Origin: JBNKHG01 sp050290225
Lineage (GTDB): Bacteria > Pseudomonadota > Gammaproteobacteria > Pseudomonadales > Cellvibrionaceae
Length of the DNA: 64,000 bases
Assembly: GCA_050290225.1 (NCBI GenBank)
Contig: JBNKHG010000094.1
Span: forward strand, 62,001-126,000
Direction: 5' to 3'
Under the pieces are notes generated by a model, which was not told the origin of the DNA, did not search any database, and worked only from the letters and a program-made list of their open reading frames with translations. Below are positions 9,041 through 17,729 of the stretch, one piece after another. The position numbers and the translations under genes were made by a program. How positions within the stretch are numbered: the first letter of the stretch is position 1; the number at the start of each line of letters is the position of its first letter.

Positions 9041-9424
9041 TTAGATCACCATCACTCCGTCCGCTTCCACCAGGGCACCCTTGGGCAGCTCGCTGATGCC
9101 GATAGCAGCTCTAGCGGGATAGGGTTCCTGGAAGTACTGGGTCATCACCTCATTGATCACGGGAAAATTGCTGAGGTCGGTAAGGTAGATGTTGAGTTTT
9201 ACAATGTTCTGCAGGCTGCCGTCTGCCGCTTCGCAGACCGCTCCCAGGTTTTTGAACACCTGGTGGGCCTGGGTGGCGAAATCACCCTCGACTATTTCCA
9301 TGGTATCCGGTACCAAAGGGATCTGCCCGGACAGGTAGACGGTGTTGTTAACCTTGACAGCCTGGGAATAGGTACCGATGGCGGCCGGGGCATTGTCGGA
9401 GTGGATAATGGCTTTGTTGGTCAT
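9041..9424 (-). CDS. ridA: RidA family reactive enamine/imine deaminase
   Basis: Trimeric YjgF/YER057c/UK114 protein of 127 residues that hydrolyses 2-aminoacrylate and related reactive enamines, protecting PLP enzymes. Seen: GTYSQAVKVNNTVYLSGQIPL near the N-terminus, the central helix FKNLGAVCEAADGSL, and YPARAAIGISELPKGALVE, which carries the conserved Arg that binds the substrate carboxylate. It is the last gene of the rpoZ-spoT-ridA order common in Pseudomonas and enterics (88 bp after spoT). It is convergent with the SDR gene with only 27 bp between. Confidence 0.93.
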   Translation of the reverse strand: MTNKAIIHSDNAPAAIGTYSQAVKVNNTVYLSGQIPLVPDTMEIVEGDFATQAHQVFKNLGAVCEAADGSLQNIVKLNIYLTDLSNFPVINEVMTQYFQEPYPARAAIGISELPKGALVEADGVMVI

Positions 9425-9512
9425 AGTGCTGTCTCGTTAGCTGTTGCCATAAACCCTGCCTGACTCAAGCGGTTGCAGGCAGGTGTCGTTACGTATGATG
9501 TTGCTTCTCGCG

Positions 9513-11624
9513 TTAATTTTTGCTGCGTGAAATTCGCAGCACCGAACGCATATTGCGCACCCGGCGCATAATGTTAGCCAGGTGGATGCGGTTGTTTACC
9601 CCTACACACAGGTTGATAACGCTGTTGTGGGCATCTCGCTCGTCGACATTGATACGCTCGATATTGGCGCCCTGCTCGGAAATCCGGGTGGCGAGGGAAG
9701 CGATAATACCCCGCTCCGATTCCACCTCGACGCGGATATCCACCAGAAACTCTCCGGTAACAGTGGGCGCCCAATTGACGGCATTGATCTTTTCCGGGTT
9801 GCTGCGTAGTTCGGCAATGTTGCGGCAGGTCTCCTGGTGAATCACCATGCCTTTGCCAGTGCTGATATGACCAATGATGGGGTCACCTGGAATCGGGCGG
9901 CAGCAGCGAGCGAAATTGATCATCAGACCGTCGGCGGAGTCGATCATCAACGGCGAGTAAATATTGGTGGCGTTGCGTTTGTTATTGCCGTCGCACAGGA
10001 GCTTCGCCACGGCGTAGGCGATACGGTTACCGAGACCGATATCCTCCAGCAGTGCCTCCAGGTTGGCGGAATTGGTGCCATCGATCAGCTGTTTGTACTG
10101 TGCCTTGGTAAGTTTTTCCAAATCCAGACCGATATTGGACAGGGCCCTGTTCAACATACGTCGGCCCAGCTCTATGGATTGGTGGTGGCGCTGGTTTTTC
10201 AAAAAGTGGCGGATGGCGCTGCGGGCCTTGCCCGATTTCACGAAATTGAGCCAGTTGGGATTGGGCTGCGCGCCAGGTGCGGTGACGATTGATACTTTCT
10301 GGCCGCTTTGCAGGGACTGCGACAGGGGAGCGAGACGATCGTTGATACGGCAGGCAACACAGGCGTTGCCGACATCGGTGTGCACCGCGTAGGCAAAATC
10401 CACTGCGGTGGCGCCGGCAGGTAGTTCAACAATCCTGCCCTTGGGGGTGAAAACATAAACCTCGTCGGGGAAAAGGTCGATTTTGACATTCTCGATAAAC
10501 TCCAGGGAATCGCCGGCGGCCTGCTGCATTTCCAGTAAGCCCTTGATCCACTCCCGTGCACGGGCATGGCCACTGCCCTTGCTGTCCGCACCTTCAGACT
10601 TGTAGAGAAAGTGGGCGGCAATTCCGTTGTTGGCCATCTCATCCATTTCCTTGGTGCGAATCTGGACCTCAATCGGCACGCCGTGCATACCCACCAACAC
10701 TGTGTGCAGGGACTGATAACCGTTTGCCTTGGGGATGGCGATATAGTCTTTGAACTCGGAGATCACCGGTTTGTAGAGGTTGTGGATGGCGCCCAGCGCC
10801 CGGTAGCAGCTGTCGACACTGTCGACGATGATACGGAAGGCGTAAACATCCATTATTTCCTTGAAAGATTTTTTCTTTGCCCGCATTTTCTGGTAAATGC
10901 TGTACAGGTGTTTTTCCCGCCCGATTACCAGGGCATTCATCCCCTCGCGAGCCAGGCGCAGTTCAATGGCCTGTTGGATCTTTTCTACCAGCTCCTTGCG
11001 GTTGCCACGGGCTGTGTTCAACGCCGCCTGCATGCGCCTGGCCCGCAACGGATACATGGCGGCAAAACCGCGGTGCTCGAATTCCAGGCGTAAATCGTTC
11101 ATACCCAGTCGATGGGCAATGGGGGCATAGATTTCCAGGGTTTCCTTGGCTACCCGGCGCCTTTTCTCTGGCTTGAGGGCGTCGAGAGTACGCATATTGT
11201 GGAGCCGGTCGGCGAGCTTGACGATAATCACGCGGATATCCCGGGCCATGGCCAGGGCCATCTTCTGGAAGTTTTCCGCCTGTTTTTCCGCCTGGGATTC
11301 AAATTCGATCTGGGTAAGCTTGCTAACCCCGTCCACCAGATCAGCAACGGTATTGCCAAACTGTTCCACCAGGGCCTGCTTGCTGATATTCGTGTCTTCG
11401 ATAACGTCATGCAGCATGGCGGCCATCAGGCTCTGATGGTCCATGTGCATGTCGGCAAGGTTCTCGGCTACCGCCAGCGGGTGGGTGATATAGGGTTCGC
11501 CGGAGCGGCGTTTTTGGCCGTCGTGTGCCTGCTCCGCGTAGAGGTAGGCACGCTTGACGAGCGTTATCTGCTGGAGGTCGAGGTAGGAGGACAGCTTGTG
11601 GCTAAGTGAATCTATGGTCTGCAA
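9513..11624 (-). CDS. spoT: Bifunctional (p)ppGpp synthetase/hydrolase SpoT
   Basis: Controls the stringent-response alarmone. The 703 residues equal the E. coli SpoT length. Domains in order: HD hydrolase with H34-D35 and H72-D73 (AAMLHDVIEDT), so hydrolase should be active; synthetase domain with the YRALGAIH segment and ANGYQSLHT plus EVQIRT; TGS domain (VYVFTPKGRIVELPAGA, about 385); and the C-terminal helical and ACT domains. The start codon is TTG at 11624, with GGAGG 6 nt before it; no ATG fits the conserved N-terminus better. It is 20 bp after rpoZ, so the two are cotranscribed. Confidence 0.96.
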   Translation of the reverse strand: MQTIDSLSHKLSSYLDLQQITLVKRAYLYAEQAHDGQKRRSGEPYITHPLAVAENLADMHMDHQSLMAAMLHDVIEDTNISKQALVEQFGNTVADLVDGVSKLTQIEFESQAEKQAENFQKMALAMARDIRVIIVKLADRLHNMRTLDALKPEKRRRVAKETLEIYAPIAHRLGMNDLRLEFEHRGFAAMYPLRARRMQAALNTARGNRKELVEKIQQAIELRLAREGMNALVIGREKHLYSIYQKMRAKKKSFKEIMDVYAFRIIVDSVDSCYRALGAIHNLYKPVISEFKDYIAIPKANGYQSLHTVLVGMHGVPIEVQIRTKEMDEMANNGIAAHFLYKSEGADSKGSGHARAREWIKGLLEMQQAAGDSLEFIENVKIDLFPDEVYVFTPKGRIVELPAGATAVDFAYAVHTDVGNACVACRINDRLAPLSQSLQSGQKVSIVTAPGAQPNPNWLNFVKSGKARSAIRHFLKNQRHHQSIELGRRMLNRALSNIGLDLEKLTKAQYKQLIDGTNSANLEALLEDIGLGNRIAYAVAKLLCDGNNKRNATNIYSPLMIDSADGLMINFARCCRPIPGDPIIGHISTGKGMVIHQETCRNIAELRSNPEKINAVNWAPTVTGEFLVDIRVEVESERGIIASLATRISEQGANIERINVDERDAHNSVINLCVGVNNRIHLANIMRRVRNMRSVLRISRSKN

Positions 11625-11644
11625 AGCGATCCTCCCACACTATA

Positions 11645-11893
11645 TTATTCCGCGGGAATCTGGATTTCGGTTTCTTCGTACTCGGGCTCGTCCTTCTGGT
11701 TGAGGATGCTTGCATCCACCAGGCCTTCCTCGATTTCGCGCAGGGCGATCACGGTGGGTTTGTCGTTTTCCTCGGGAACCATGGGGTCCTTGCCGCCGAC
11801 GGCGATCTGGCGGGCGCGTTTGCTACCAACGATCACCAGTTCAAAACGGTTGTCAACGTGATCCAGACAATCTTCTACAGTAATGCGAGCCAT
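11645..11893 (-). CDS. rpoZ: RNA polymerase omega subunit
   Basis: Small RNA polymerase subunit that helps beta-prime assembly and forms part of a ppGpp site. The 82 residues start MARITVEDCLDHVDNRFELV and contain the conserved SKRARQIAVGG segment and ALREIEEGLV. The C-terminal tail is acidic. It sits 20 bp before spoT and 162 bp after gmk, the standard gmk-rpoZ-spoT order. Confidence 0.96.
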   Translation of the reverse strand: MARITVEDCLDHVDNRFELVIVGSKRARQIAVGGKDPMVPEENDKPTVIALREIEEGLVDASILNQKDEPEYEETEIQIPAE

Positions 11894-12055
11894 AGTGTTT
11901 TCCGTGTTATGTCGGGGCGGCAGCAGCGATTACGCCTGCCGCGGTTCGGGCACCCTAATCCGATGGTGGCACAAATACCTTTTGCCCTACCGCGATTATG
12001 CGCCCTATTGTCAATCGGGGTCAAAAAAGTGGGCAAGTGTACGCAAATCGACCAT

Positions 12056-12673
12056 TTAGGACAATAGCTCGGCTAACAAATTCACGTTTTCCTGCTGCTG
12101 GCGCGAGAGGGTTAATCGCTGGCTGAGAATCAGGGTACGGAACTGTTCGAGAGCGATGTCGAAGTCATCATTGACTATCAGGTAATCGGCCTCGACGTAG
12201 TGGGACATCTCGTTAATGGCTTCAGCCATGCGCGCTTCTATAACGCTGTCATCATCCTGGCCGCGACCGGTAAGACGCTCGCGCAAAGTGCTGCGTGACG
12301 GTGGCAGGATAAAGATGCCGATAGTGTCGGGCATCAGGCGTTTGACCTGCTGGGCGCCCTGCCAATCGATCTCCAGGATTACATCGACACCATTGTTGAG
12401 GGTGTTCTCCACCCATTTCTGTGAAGTGCCATAGTAATTGTTGAACACCTGGGCGTGTTCGAGAAAGGCACCCTCTGCCAGCATTGCCTGAAAGTTGTTC
12501 ATATCGACAAAGTGGTAATTGACGCCATCGACTTCGCCGGGACGCTTTTCCCGGGTGGTATGGGATACGGACACGCAGAGTTTGTCAGTGGATTCCACCA
12601 GGGCTTTGACGAGACTGGTTTTGCCGGCACCGGAGGGCGCTGACACGGTATAGAGGGTTCCGCGACTGCTCAT
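12056..12673 (-). CDS. gmk: Guanylate kinase
   Basis: Phosphorylates GMP or dGMP to the diphosphate with ATP, an essential step of guanine nucleotide supply. The 205 residues contain the P-loop SAPSGAGKTSL (about residue 9), the GMP-binding SHTTREKRPGEVDGVNYHFV segment and LEIDWQGAQQV. Length is typical. It lies 66 bp downstream of yicC on the same strand and 162 bp upstream of rpoZ; that 162-bp stretch may hold the rpoZ promoter. The ribosome site is poor. Confidence 0.96.
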   Translation of the reverse strand: MSSRGTLYTVSAPSGAGKTSLVKALVESTDKLCVSVSHTTREKRPGEVDGVNYHFVDMNNFQAMLAEGAFLEHAQVFNNYYGTSQKWVENTLNNGVDVILEIDWQGAQQVKRLMPDTIGIFILPPSRSTLRERLTGRGQDDDSVIEARMAEAINEMSHYVEADYLIVNDDFDIALEQFRTLILSQRLTLSRQQQENVNLLAELLS

Positions 12674-12739
12674 GAAGTTTTTTGGCCTTTTTGCTGATCG
12701 GCGGTTGTGAATCTTTGGGGTGTATTGGGGCCTTGGCGC

Positions 12740-13642
12740 CTACTCTATATTCTGAATCTGTTCGCGCATTTGCTCAATCAGCACTTTTAATTCCACTGCT
12801 GCCTGGGTGGTTTCGCTGACAATGGACTTGGATGACAGGGTGTTGGCCTCGCGATTGAGTTCCTGCATCAGAAAGTCGAGGCGGCGACCGATGGCGCCTT
12901 TTTGACTGAGGGTGCGGCGTACTTCGGCAACATGCGTCTCGAGGCGATCCAGTTCTTCGTCGACATCGGCCTTTTGCGCCAGCAGTACAATTTCCTGCTC
13001 CAGGCGATCCTGGTCCAGTTCTACGCTCATTTCCTCAAGGCGGGAGCGCAGTTTTTCACGTTGATTTTGGAGAATATCCGGCATCAGCTTACGCACGGTG
13101 TCCACCTGGACACTGACGGCGTCGAGGCGTTGCTCGACAAACCGCTTCAGTTCGGCCCCCTCTCGACTGCGGTTGGCCAGCAGCTGCCCGAGAGCGGAGT
13201 CAAAGAGGTCAAGTATTTCGGCGGAGACCTTGTCCGCATCCATCTCCTGGTTTTGAATCACGCCGGGCCACTTCAGCAGCTCCAGCGCGCTAATTGGGGC
13301 TGCGTCGGTAAGCAGGTCATTGATCTGCAAAGCGGCGTTGGCGATCTGTTGAGCCATGTGCAAATCGATACCCAGTTCGCTGTCGTTGCCCTGGCCGGTC
13401 TGCAGGTGCAGGGTGGCCTCCAGCTTGCCCCGGTGTAATTGCTTGCGGACACGGTCACGCAGGGGTTGCTCAAGGGCACGCAGGGTTTCCGGTAGACGAA
13501 AATGGGGTTCAAGGTAACGGTGGTTGACGCTGCGAATCTCCCAGGTCAGGGCCCCCCAGTCGAGTTTGGCGTCCTGGCGCGAAAAGCCGGTCATGCTGCG
13601 CGGATGGTTACTGGAGGTGGTGGCTTCTTTGTTTTGTGCCAT
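12740..13642 (-). CDS. yicC: YicC family endoribonuclease-like protein
   Basis: Conserved bacterial protein linked in E. coli to RNA turnover as an endoribonuclease. From ATG 13642 it has 300 residues with the hallmark RSMTGFSRQ near residue 16, then TWEIRSVNHRYLE. The C-terminal half is a helical YicC/DUF1732 domain ending GRRLDFLMQELNREANTL. AGGA stands 7 nt before this ATG; an upstream ATG at 13705 has no ribosome site and adds unrelated residues. It runs toward gmk and is divergent from rph, matching the usual rph/yicC arrangement. Confidence 0.92.
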   Translation of the reverse strand: MAQNKEATTSSNHPRSMTGFSRQDAKLDWGALTWEIRSVNHRYLEPHFRLPETLRALEQPLRDRVRKQLHRGKLEATLHLQTGQGNDSELGIDLHMAQQIANAALQINDLLTDAAPISALELLKWPGVIQNQEMDADKVSAEILDLFDSALGQLLANRSREGAELKRFVEQRLDAVSVQVDTVRKLMPDILQNQREKLRSRLEEMSVELDQDRLEQEIVLLAQKADVDEELDRLETHVAEVRRTLSQKGAIGRRLDFLMQELNREANTLSSKSIVSETTQAAVELKVLIEQMREQIQNIE

Positions 13643-13747
13643 AAACGGGTCCTGATACCTGAGAGCAGTAAATTTGCCTTTGGCGCCTGTGCCCAAGCCG
13701 GACATAAAGGCGGCGGCCAGGGATTAATGGTACCACGGCCGATCGGG

Positions 13748-13753
13748 TATAAT
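13748..13753 (+). promoter_or_regulatory. Candidate -10 element for rph
   Basis: A perfect TATAAT hexamer 64 nt before the rph ATG. No good -35 hexamer stands 16-18 bp upstream, so the promoter is only a candidate. Confidence 0.4.
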
Positions 13754-13817
13754 CGCCCCTCTCGCTTTCAAAAAGCGTTGTTCACGCCTTGCTTTAATAA
13801 TCGACAGGTTTTGTATT

Positions 13818-14540
13818 ATGGAAAGACCCAGCGGCCGCGCACCAGATCAGTTGCGCGATATTCGACTGACCCGCCAATTCACCCGTCACGCCGAGGGTTC
13901 TGTGCTGGTGGAGTTTGGTGATACCAAGGTGATTTGCACCGCCAGCGTCAATGAGGGGGTGCCACGGTTTATGCGTGGTGAGGGGCGGGGCTGGATTACA
14001 GCCGAATATGGTATGTTACCCCGCTCCACCGGCGAGCGCATGAATCGCGAGGCGGCTCGTGGAAAACAGGGTGGGCGCACGGTGGAGATCCAGCGCTTGA
14101 TTGGTCGCTCTTTGCGAGCGGCCGTGGACCTCGAGGCCCTGGGCGAAAATACCATCACCATTGACTGCGATGTGATCCAGGCCGATGGCGGCACTCGCAC
14201 CGCTTCTATCACTGGGGCCTGTGTTGCCCTGGCAGATGCGATTACTTACCTGGGCGATCGAAATCGCCTGAAGGGTGAAGCCCTTGTGCGTATGATTGCT
14301 TCGGTGTCGGTGGGTATCTACCAGGGGGAACCGGTGCTGGACCTCGACTACCCGGAGGACTCCAATGCAGAGACGGACATGAATGTGGTGATAGCTGACG
14401 ATGGCGGTATGATCGAAGTTCAGGGTACCGCCGAGGGCCATCCCTTTTCCGAGCAGGAGTTTGCCGCCATGCTGGCGTTGGCAAAAAAGGGTATTAATGA
14501 ACTCAACCAATTGCAGAAAGAGGCGTTGGTGGGAGGATAA
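13818..14540 (+). CDS. rph: Ribonuclease PH
   Basis: Phosphorolytic 3' exoribonuclease that trims tRNA precursors; forms a hexamer. The 240 residues include RPSGRAPDQLRDIRLTR at the N-terminus, the phosphate/RNA-binding region GEGRGWITAEYGMLPRST (about 55-72) and the DCDVIQADGGTRTASI active-site segment (about 115-130). The full-length C-terminus (NELNQLQKEAL) shows it is not the truncated form seen in E. coli K-12. It is convergent with crc; the 66-bp gap consists almost wholly of an inverted heptamer array. Confidence 0.96.
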   Translation: MERPSGRAPDQLRDIRLTRQFTRHAEGSVLVEFGDTKVICTASVNEGVPRFMRGEGRGWITAEYGMLPRSTGERMNREAARGKQGGRTVEIQRLIGRSLRAAVDLEALGENTITIDCDVIQADGGTRTASITGACVALADAITYLGDRNRLKGEALVRMIASVSVGIYQGEPVLDLDYPEDSNAETDMNVVIADDGGMIEVQGTAEGHPFSEQEFAAMLALAKKGINELNQLQKEALVGG

Positions 14541-14543
14541 TTA

Positions 14544-14606
14544 GCTACAAGCTACAAGCTACAAGCTACAAGCGGAACTTGCAGCTTGTAGCTTGTAGCT
14601 TGCAGC
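14544..14606. repeat. Inverted array of a 7-bp repeat between rph and crc
   Basis: Four exact tandem copies of GCTACAA (14544-14571) are followed by GC, a short spacer, and four tandem units of the complement: TTGCAGC, TTGTAGC, TTGTAGC, TTGCAGC (14579-14606). The two halves can fold into a stem of about 25 bp. It begins 4 bp after the rph stop and abuts the crc stop, so it fills the convergent intergenic region and may act as a bidirectional terminator or 3' barrier, although there is no T-tract. Confidence 0.9.
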
Positions 14607-15377
14607 TTAAAGCTCAAGATCATAATCCATTATTAGTGGCAGGTGGCTGGAGAAGACCTGGTTTTTGTAGATCGCCCCGTGCTCTATGCTGCCAGCCAGT
14701 GGATCGGAGACCACCTGGTAGTCGACACGCCAGCCATCCCCCTGGCCGACCTCTCCACTTGGCCACCAGGTGTATTCGTCGCTGTCTCCCACCACTTTGC
14801 GAAAGGCATCCTTGTACTCAAGTTGGTTGAACAGTTGGTCCATCCACTGTTGTTCGTGGGCGAGAAAGCCCGGTGTCTGATTGTGGTTGTCGGCGTTCTG
14901 TACATCCTTGCCGGTGTGCGCCATGGCCCAGTTGCCGCAGAAGATGTACTCGCGGCGCTTGCGGCTGATTTTGTTCAGGTGGGCCTGGAAGTCGTCGAAG
15001 AATTTGATTTTGATCTCTTCGGATTCCGGCGTACCTGTGTAGACGGGCGCCAAGAGGGAGCCGACGCTGATATGCTCGAAGTCCGCCTGCAGGTAACGGC
15101 CTTGCATATCCACGCCCGAGGCAAAACCCAACCCGTAGATCAATGCCTTGGGCTGTTGGCGTGTGTAGATGGCGACGCCGTTGCAGTGTTCGATACCGGA
15201 ATCAAAAAAATAGGCGTTGTAGCCCGGCGGCTGAAAAACCGGCTGATCCAATTCGTACTCCAGTGCCTTGAGGTCCTGGAGACAGATGACGTCGGCGTCC
15301 TGGCTATTGAGCCAATCGTATAAGCCGCGCTGCGTGGCCTGGTGAATTCCATCGACGCAAAGACTGATAATGCGCAT
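14607..15377 (-). CDS. crc: Catabolite repression control protein Crc (ExoIII-like, inactive site)
   Basis: Endonuclease/exonuclease/phosphatase-fold protein of 256 residues that resembles Pseudomonas Crc over its full length. Crc is a partner of Hfq in translational carbon-catabolite repression. The ExoIII catalytic residues are changed: the metal-binding Glu is Asp35 (CLQDLK), the GDxN motif is GNWA (148-151), and the Asp of SDH is Ser244 (SSHLPL), so nuclease activity is unlikely. AAGGGG lies 6 nt before ATG 15377. Placement between rph and pyrE is as in Pseudomonas. An active ExoIII paralogue is the alternative but the missing residues argue against it. Confidence 0.88.
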   Translation of the reverse strand: MRIISLCVDGIHQATQRGLYDWLNSQDADVICLQDLKALEYELDQPVFQPPGYNAYFFDSGIEHCNGVAIYTRQQPKALIYGLGFASGVDMQGRYLQADFEHISVGSLLAPVYTGTPESEEIKIKFFDDFQAHLNKISRKRREYIFCGNWAMAHTGKDVQNADNHNQTPGFLAHEQQWMDQLFNQLEYKDAFRKVVGDSDEYTWWPSGEVGQGDGWRVDYQVVSDPLAGSIEHGAIYKNQVFSSHLPLIMDYDLEL

Positions 15378-15456
15378 ATTAGCCCCTTGATAACGGACTG
15401 TGTATGATACCGGGCTTTATACTGATTTGTTAGCTGTTAGGACCTGTTTACATTAT

Positions 15457-15486
15457 TTGAGTTGGCAGGTTCAAACATAATATAAG
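15457..15486 (+). promoter_or_regulatory. Candidate sigma-70 promoter for pyrE
   Basis: TTGAGT (15457-15462), an 18-bp spacer, then TATAAG (15481-15486), 40 nt before the pyrE ATG. Confidence 0.45.
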
Positions 15487-15525
15487 GCCAAAGCACAACC
15501 TTTAGAAGATTTACAGGATATTGCC

Positions 15526-16167
15526 ATGCAGAAGTATCAGCGCGAATTTATCCAACTCGCCCTTGAACACCAAGCCCTTGGCTTTGGGGAGTTTACCCTG
15601 AAATCGGGTCGTATCAGCCCCTACTTTTTTAACGCAGGCAAATTCCAGACAGGCGCAGCCCTGGCCGGTTTGGGTCGCCACTATTCAGCGGCAATTCAGG
15701 AAGCCGGTATAGACTTTGACTTGATTTTTGGTCCCGCCTACAAGGGCATTCCATTGGCGGCAACCACTGCGGTGGCACTCGCGGACCAGTACGGCCGTGA
15801 CCTGCCCTACTGCTTCAACCGCAAGGAGGCCAAGGATCATGGTGAGGGTGGCACCATCGTAGGAGCGCCCCTGCAGGGCCGGGTACTGGTGATTGACGAT
15901 GTGATTACCGCGGGTACGGCAGTGCGGGAAGTGATGGAAATCATCGAATCAGCGGGCGCACAACCGGCGGCGGTCCTCATCGGTCTCAATCGCCAGGAAA
16001 AGGGTCAGGGCGAGCTATCCGCTATACAGGAAATTGAGCAAGCCTATAGTATTCCTGTGATCAGTATCATCAATCTGGAGCATATAATCAGTTATCTTGA
16101 AGAACAGAGTGGGCAGGCGGAGATGGTGGCTAGGATCCACGCCTACCGTGACACTTATGGTGTATAG
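15526..16167 (+). CDS. pyrE: Orotate phosphoribosyltransferase
   Basis: Joins orotate and PRPP to make OMP in pyrimidine synthesis. The 213 residues carry the PRPP-binding signature VLVIDDVITAGTA (about 122-134), the FGPAYKGIPLA segment (about 71) and FNRKEAKDHGEGG, the mobile catalytic loop. AGGA lies 7 nt before ATG 15526. It is divergent from crc and followed 18 bp later by a DUF4124 gene on the same strand, so the two may share a transcript that ends at the hairpin near 16845. Confidence 0.96.
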   Translation: MQKYQREFIQLALEHQALGFGEFTLKSGRISPYFFNAGKFQTGAALAGLGRHYSAAIQEAGIDFDLIFGPAYKGIPLAATTAVALADQYGRDLPYCFNRKEAKDHGEGGTIVGAPLQGRVLVIDDVITAGTAVREVMEIIESAGAQPAAVLIGLNRQEKGQGELSAIQEIEQAYSIPVISIINLEHIISYLEEQSGQAEMVARIHAYRDTYGV

Positions 16168-16185
16168 AACTGGTTCAGCGAGGCT

Positions 16186-16809
16186 ATGGAGAACAAACAG
16201 ACAAAAGCAGCGGGTAGGGTTCTGTCGACGGTATTCCTCACAGGAGCCCTGACATGGATGGGTACGGTGTCGGCGGCGGAGAAAGTGTTCTACCGTTATG
16301 TGAATGATCAGGGCGTCAAGGTGCTGGACCACTCCATTCCCCCCAAGTATGCGCAAAAGGGTTACGAAGTGGTCAGTCTGAGTGGCCATGTTATCAAAGT
16401 GGTACCGCCGGCCTTGCCGAAAGATGAAATGAGCAAGCTGGAGGCCAATCAGCGCAACCAAGAGGCCTTGGCAAAGTGGGACAAACAGCTGCGACGGCGC
16501 TACAGCAGCGTCGCTGACATTGAGGCAGCCAAGGCCCGCAAACTGTCCGATCTGGACGGCAATATCGCAATCCTGCGCAGCAACATCAACAGCCTTGTTG
16601 CGCAGATTGAGGGCCAGCAATCCCAGGCGGCGAATATTGAACGTGCCGGACGAGCCATTCCCGACACGATGCTGAAAGTGATCAATGATATGCAGATAGA
16701 GTTGGAGGACACCGAAGAACAGGTGCGCTTGAGGCTGGAGGAATACAAGTCAGTTTCGGACAAGTACGATCGCGACAAAGAGCGATTTCGCGAGATCACC
16801 GGGCGTTAA
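16186..16809 (+). CDS. DUF4124 domain-containing exported protein with coiled coil
   Basis: A 207-residue secreted or periplasmic protein of unknown function. A signal peptide is visible (hydrophobic stretch with GTVSAA, cut about residue 27), then a DUF4124 core (VFYRYVNDQGVKVLDHSIPP), then a long charged helical region from about 75 to 205 with heptad-like spacing, probably a coiled coil. Two other DUF4124 proteins occur in this window. It follows pyrE by 18 bp. GAGG lies too close to the ATG for an ideal ribosome site, so translational coupling to pyrE is possible. Confidence 0.75.
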   Translation: MENKQTKAAGRVLSTVFLTGALTWMGTVSAAEKVFYRYVNDQGVKVLDHSIPPKYAQKGYEVVSLSGHVIKVVPPALPKDEMSKLEANQRNQEALAKWDKQLRRRYSSVADIEAAKARKLSDLDGNIAILRSNINSLVAQIEGQQSQAANIERAGRAIPDTMLKVINDMQIELEDTEEQVRLRLEEYKSVSDKYDRDKERFREITGR

Positions 16810-16833
16810 CCCCTACCCCGGGCAAATGACGGG

Positions 16834-16857
16834 CCGGTCCACAGGCCGGTTTGGTTT
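16834..16857 (+). terminator. Candidate terminator after the pyrE-DUF4124 unit
   Basis: Stem CCGG(T)CC / GGCCGG with a one-base bulge and an ACA loop, followed by TTTGGTTT. It touches the end of the convergent slmA gene. Confidence 0.45.
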
Positions 16858-17470
16858 ATCCGGCGGGCTGTAATTCCTCTTGGAAAAAACCTACCACCAG
16901 GGTCGGCCACTGGTCTTCCCAAAATTCCGTGGGTCGGCGACGAAATTCGCTGCGCACAAATTGGCCGATGCGGCCTTCTGCAGAGGCCATCATCAGGTTA
17001 GCGGCAGCACCGACGGGCAGTGCCGGGCGATTGCCCTCGCGGATTTCCGCCTCGCGCAGTATCTGCTTGAGCTGGGTTTCCAGGCGCTCAAACAATTGGG
17101 CGACTCTTTGACGCAAACGCTCTGTTTCGCCAGCCAGGGCATCGCCGGTAAGGATACGTGTTATGCCCGGGTTACGTTCACAGAAGGTGAGCAGCAGGGA
17201 AAGAATTTTCTGGCAACGCGGCAGCGCTCCAGGCTCTTCTGACAGGATCAGGCCCACTCGGGTGAACAGGGTTTCCTCGATGAACTCGATCAAACCCTCG
17301 AACATCTTGGACTTGCTGGGGAAATGGCGGTAGAGGGCTGCTTCCGAGACGCCTACTTCCTTGGCAAGGGCCGCAGTAGTGATCCGGGCACCGGGGCTGG
17401 CCTCCAGCATATGGGCAAGGGCCTCCAAAATCTGCTGGCGCCGAGAGACTTTATTGCTTGTTTTGCTCAT
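16856..17470 (-). CDS. slmA: Nucleoid occlusion factor SlmA (TetR family)
   Basis: DNA-bound division inhibitor that blocks FtsZ assembly over the nucleoid. From ATG 17470 it is 204 residues, close to the E. coli size of 198: N-terminal helix-turn-helix (RRQQILEALAHMLE, TTAALAKEVGVSEAALYRHFPSK) and the SlmA-specific C-terminal region RRRPTEFWEDQWP. An upstream start at 17578 would add an unrelated Ala/Arg-rich 36 residues and is not favoured. Neighbours argB and pyrE fit the enteric slmA-pyrE position. It is on the same strand as argB, 260 bp downstream, with no gene between. Confidence 0.92.
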   Translation of the reverse strand: MSKTSNKVSRRQQILEALAHMLEASPGARITTAALAKEVGVSEAALYRHFPSKSKMFEGLIEFIEETLFTRVGLILSEEPGALPRCQKILSLLLTFCERNPGITRILTGDALAGETERLRQRVAQLFERLETQLKQILREAEIREGNRPALPVGAAANLMMASAEGRIGQFVRSEFRRRPTEFWEDQWPTLVVGFFQEELQPAG

Positions 17471-17729
17471 ATTATTTGTTGCTTCACCCGCCGGTCTGGC
17501 CGCAGCGCGGCAAAAACGCCATAAAGCGAGGCTTTCCTTAACTAATCCACTAAGGTGTAGTGCAAACTGATTGCCCACTTACTGATCAATGTGGCTGATT
17601 TATAAACGCCAGCCGCTGCCGATCCCCAATATCGGCGCTGATTGTTCGAGTGACAGCGCTCTATCCTAGCTACATATCCCATCGGCTTCAATAAAAGTTG
17701 CGGGCTTTTTGCCGAACTCTTCCAGCTTA

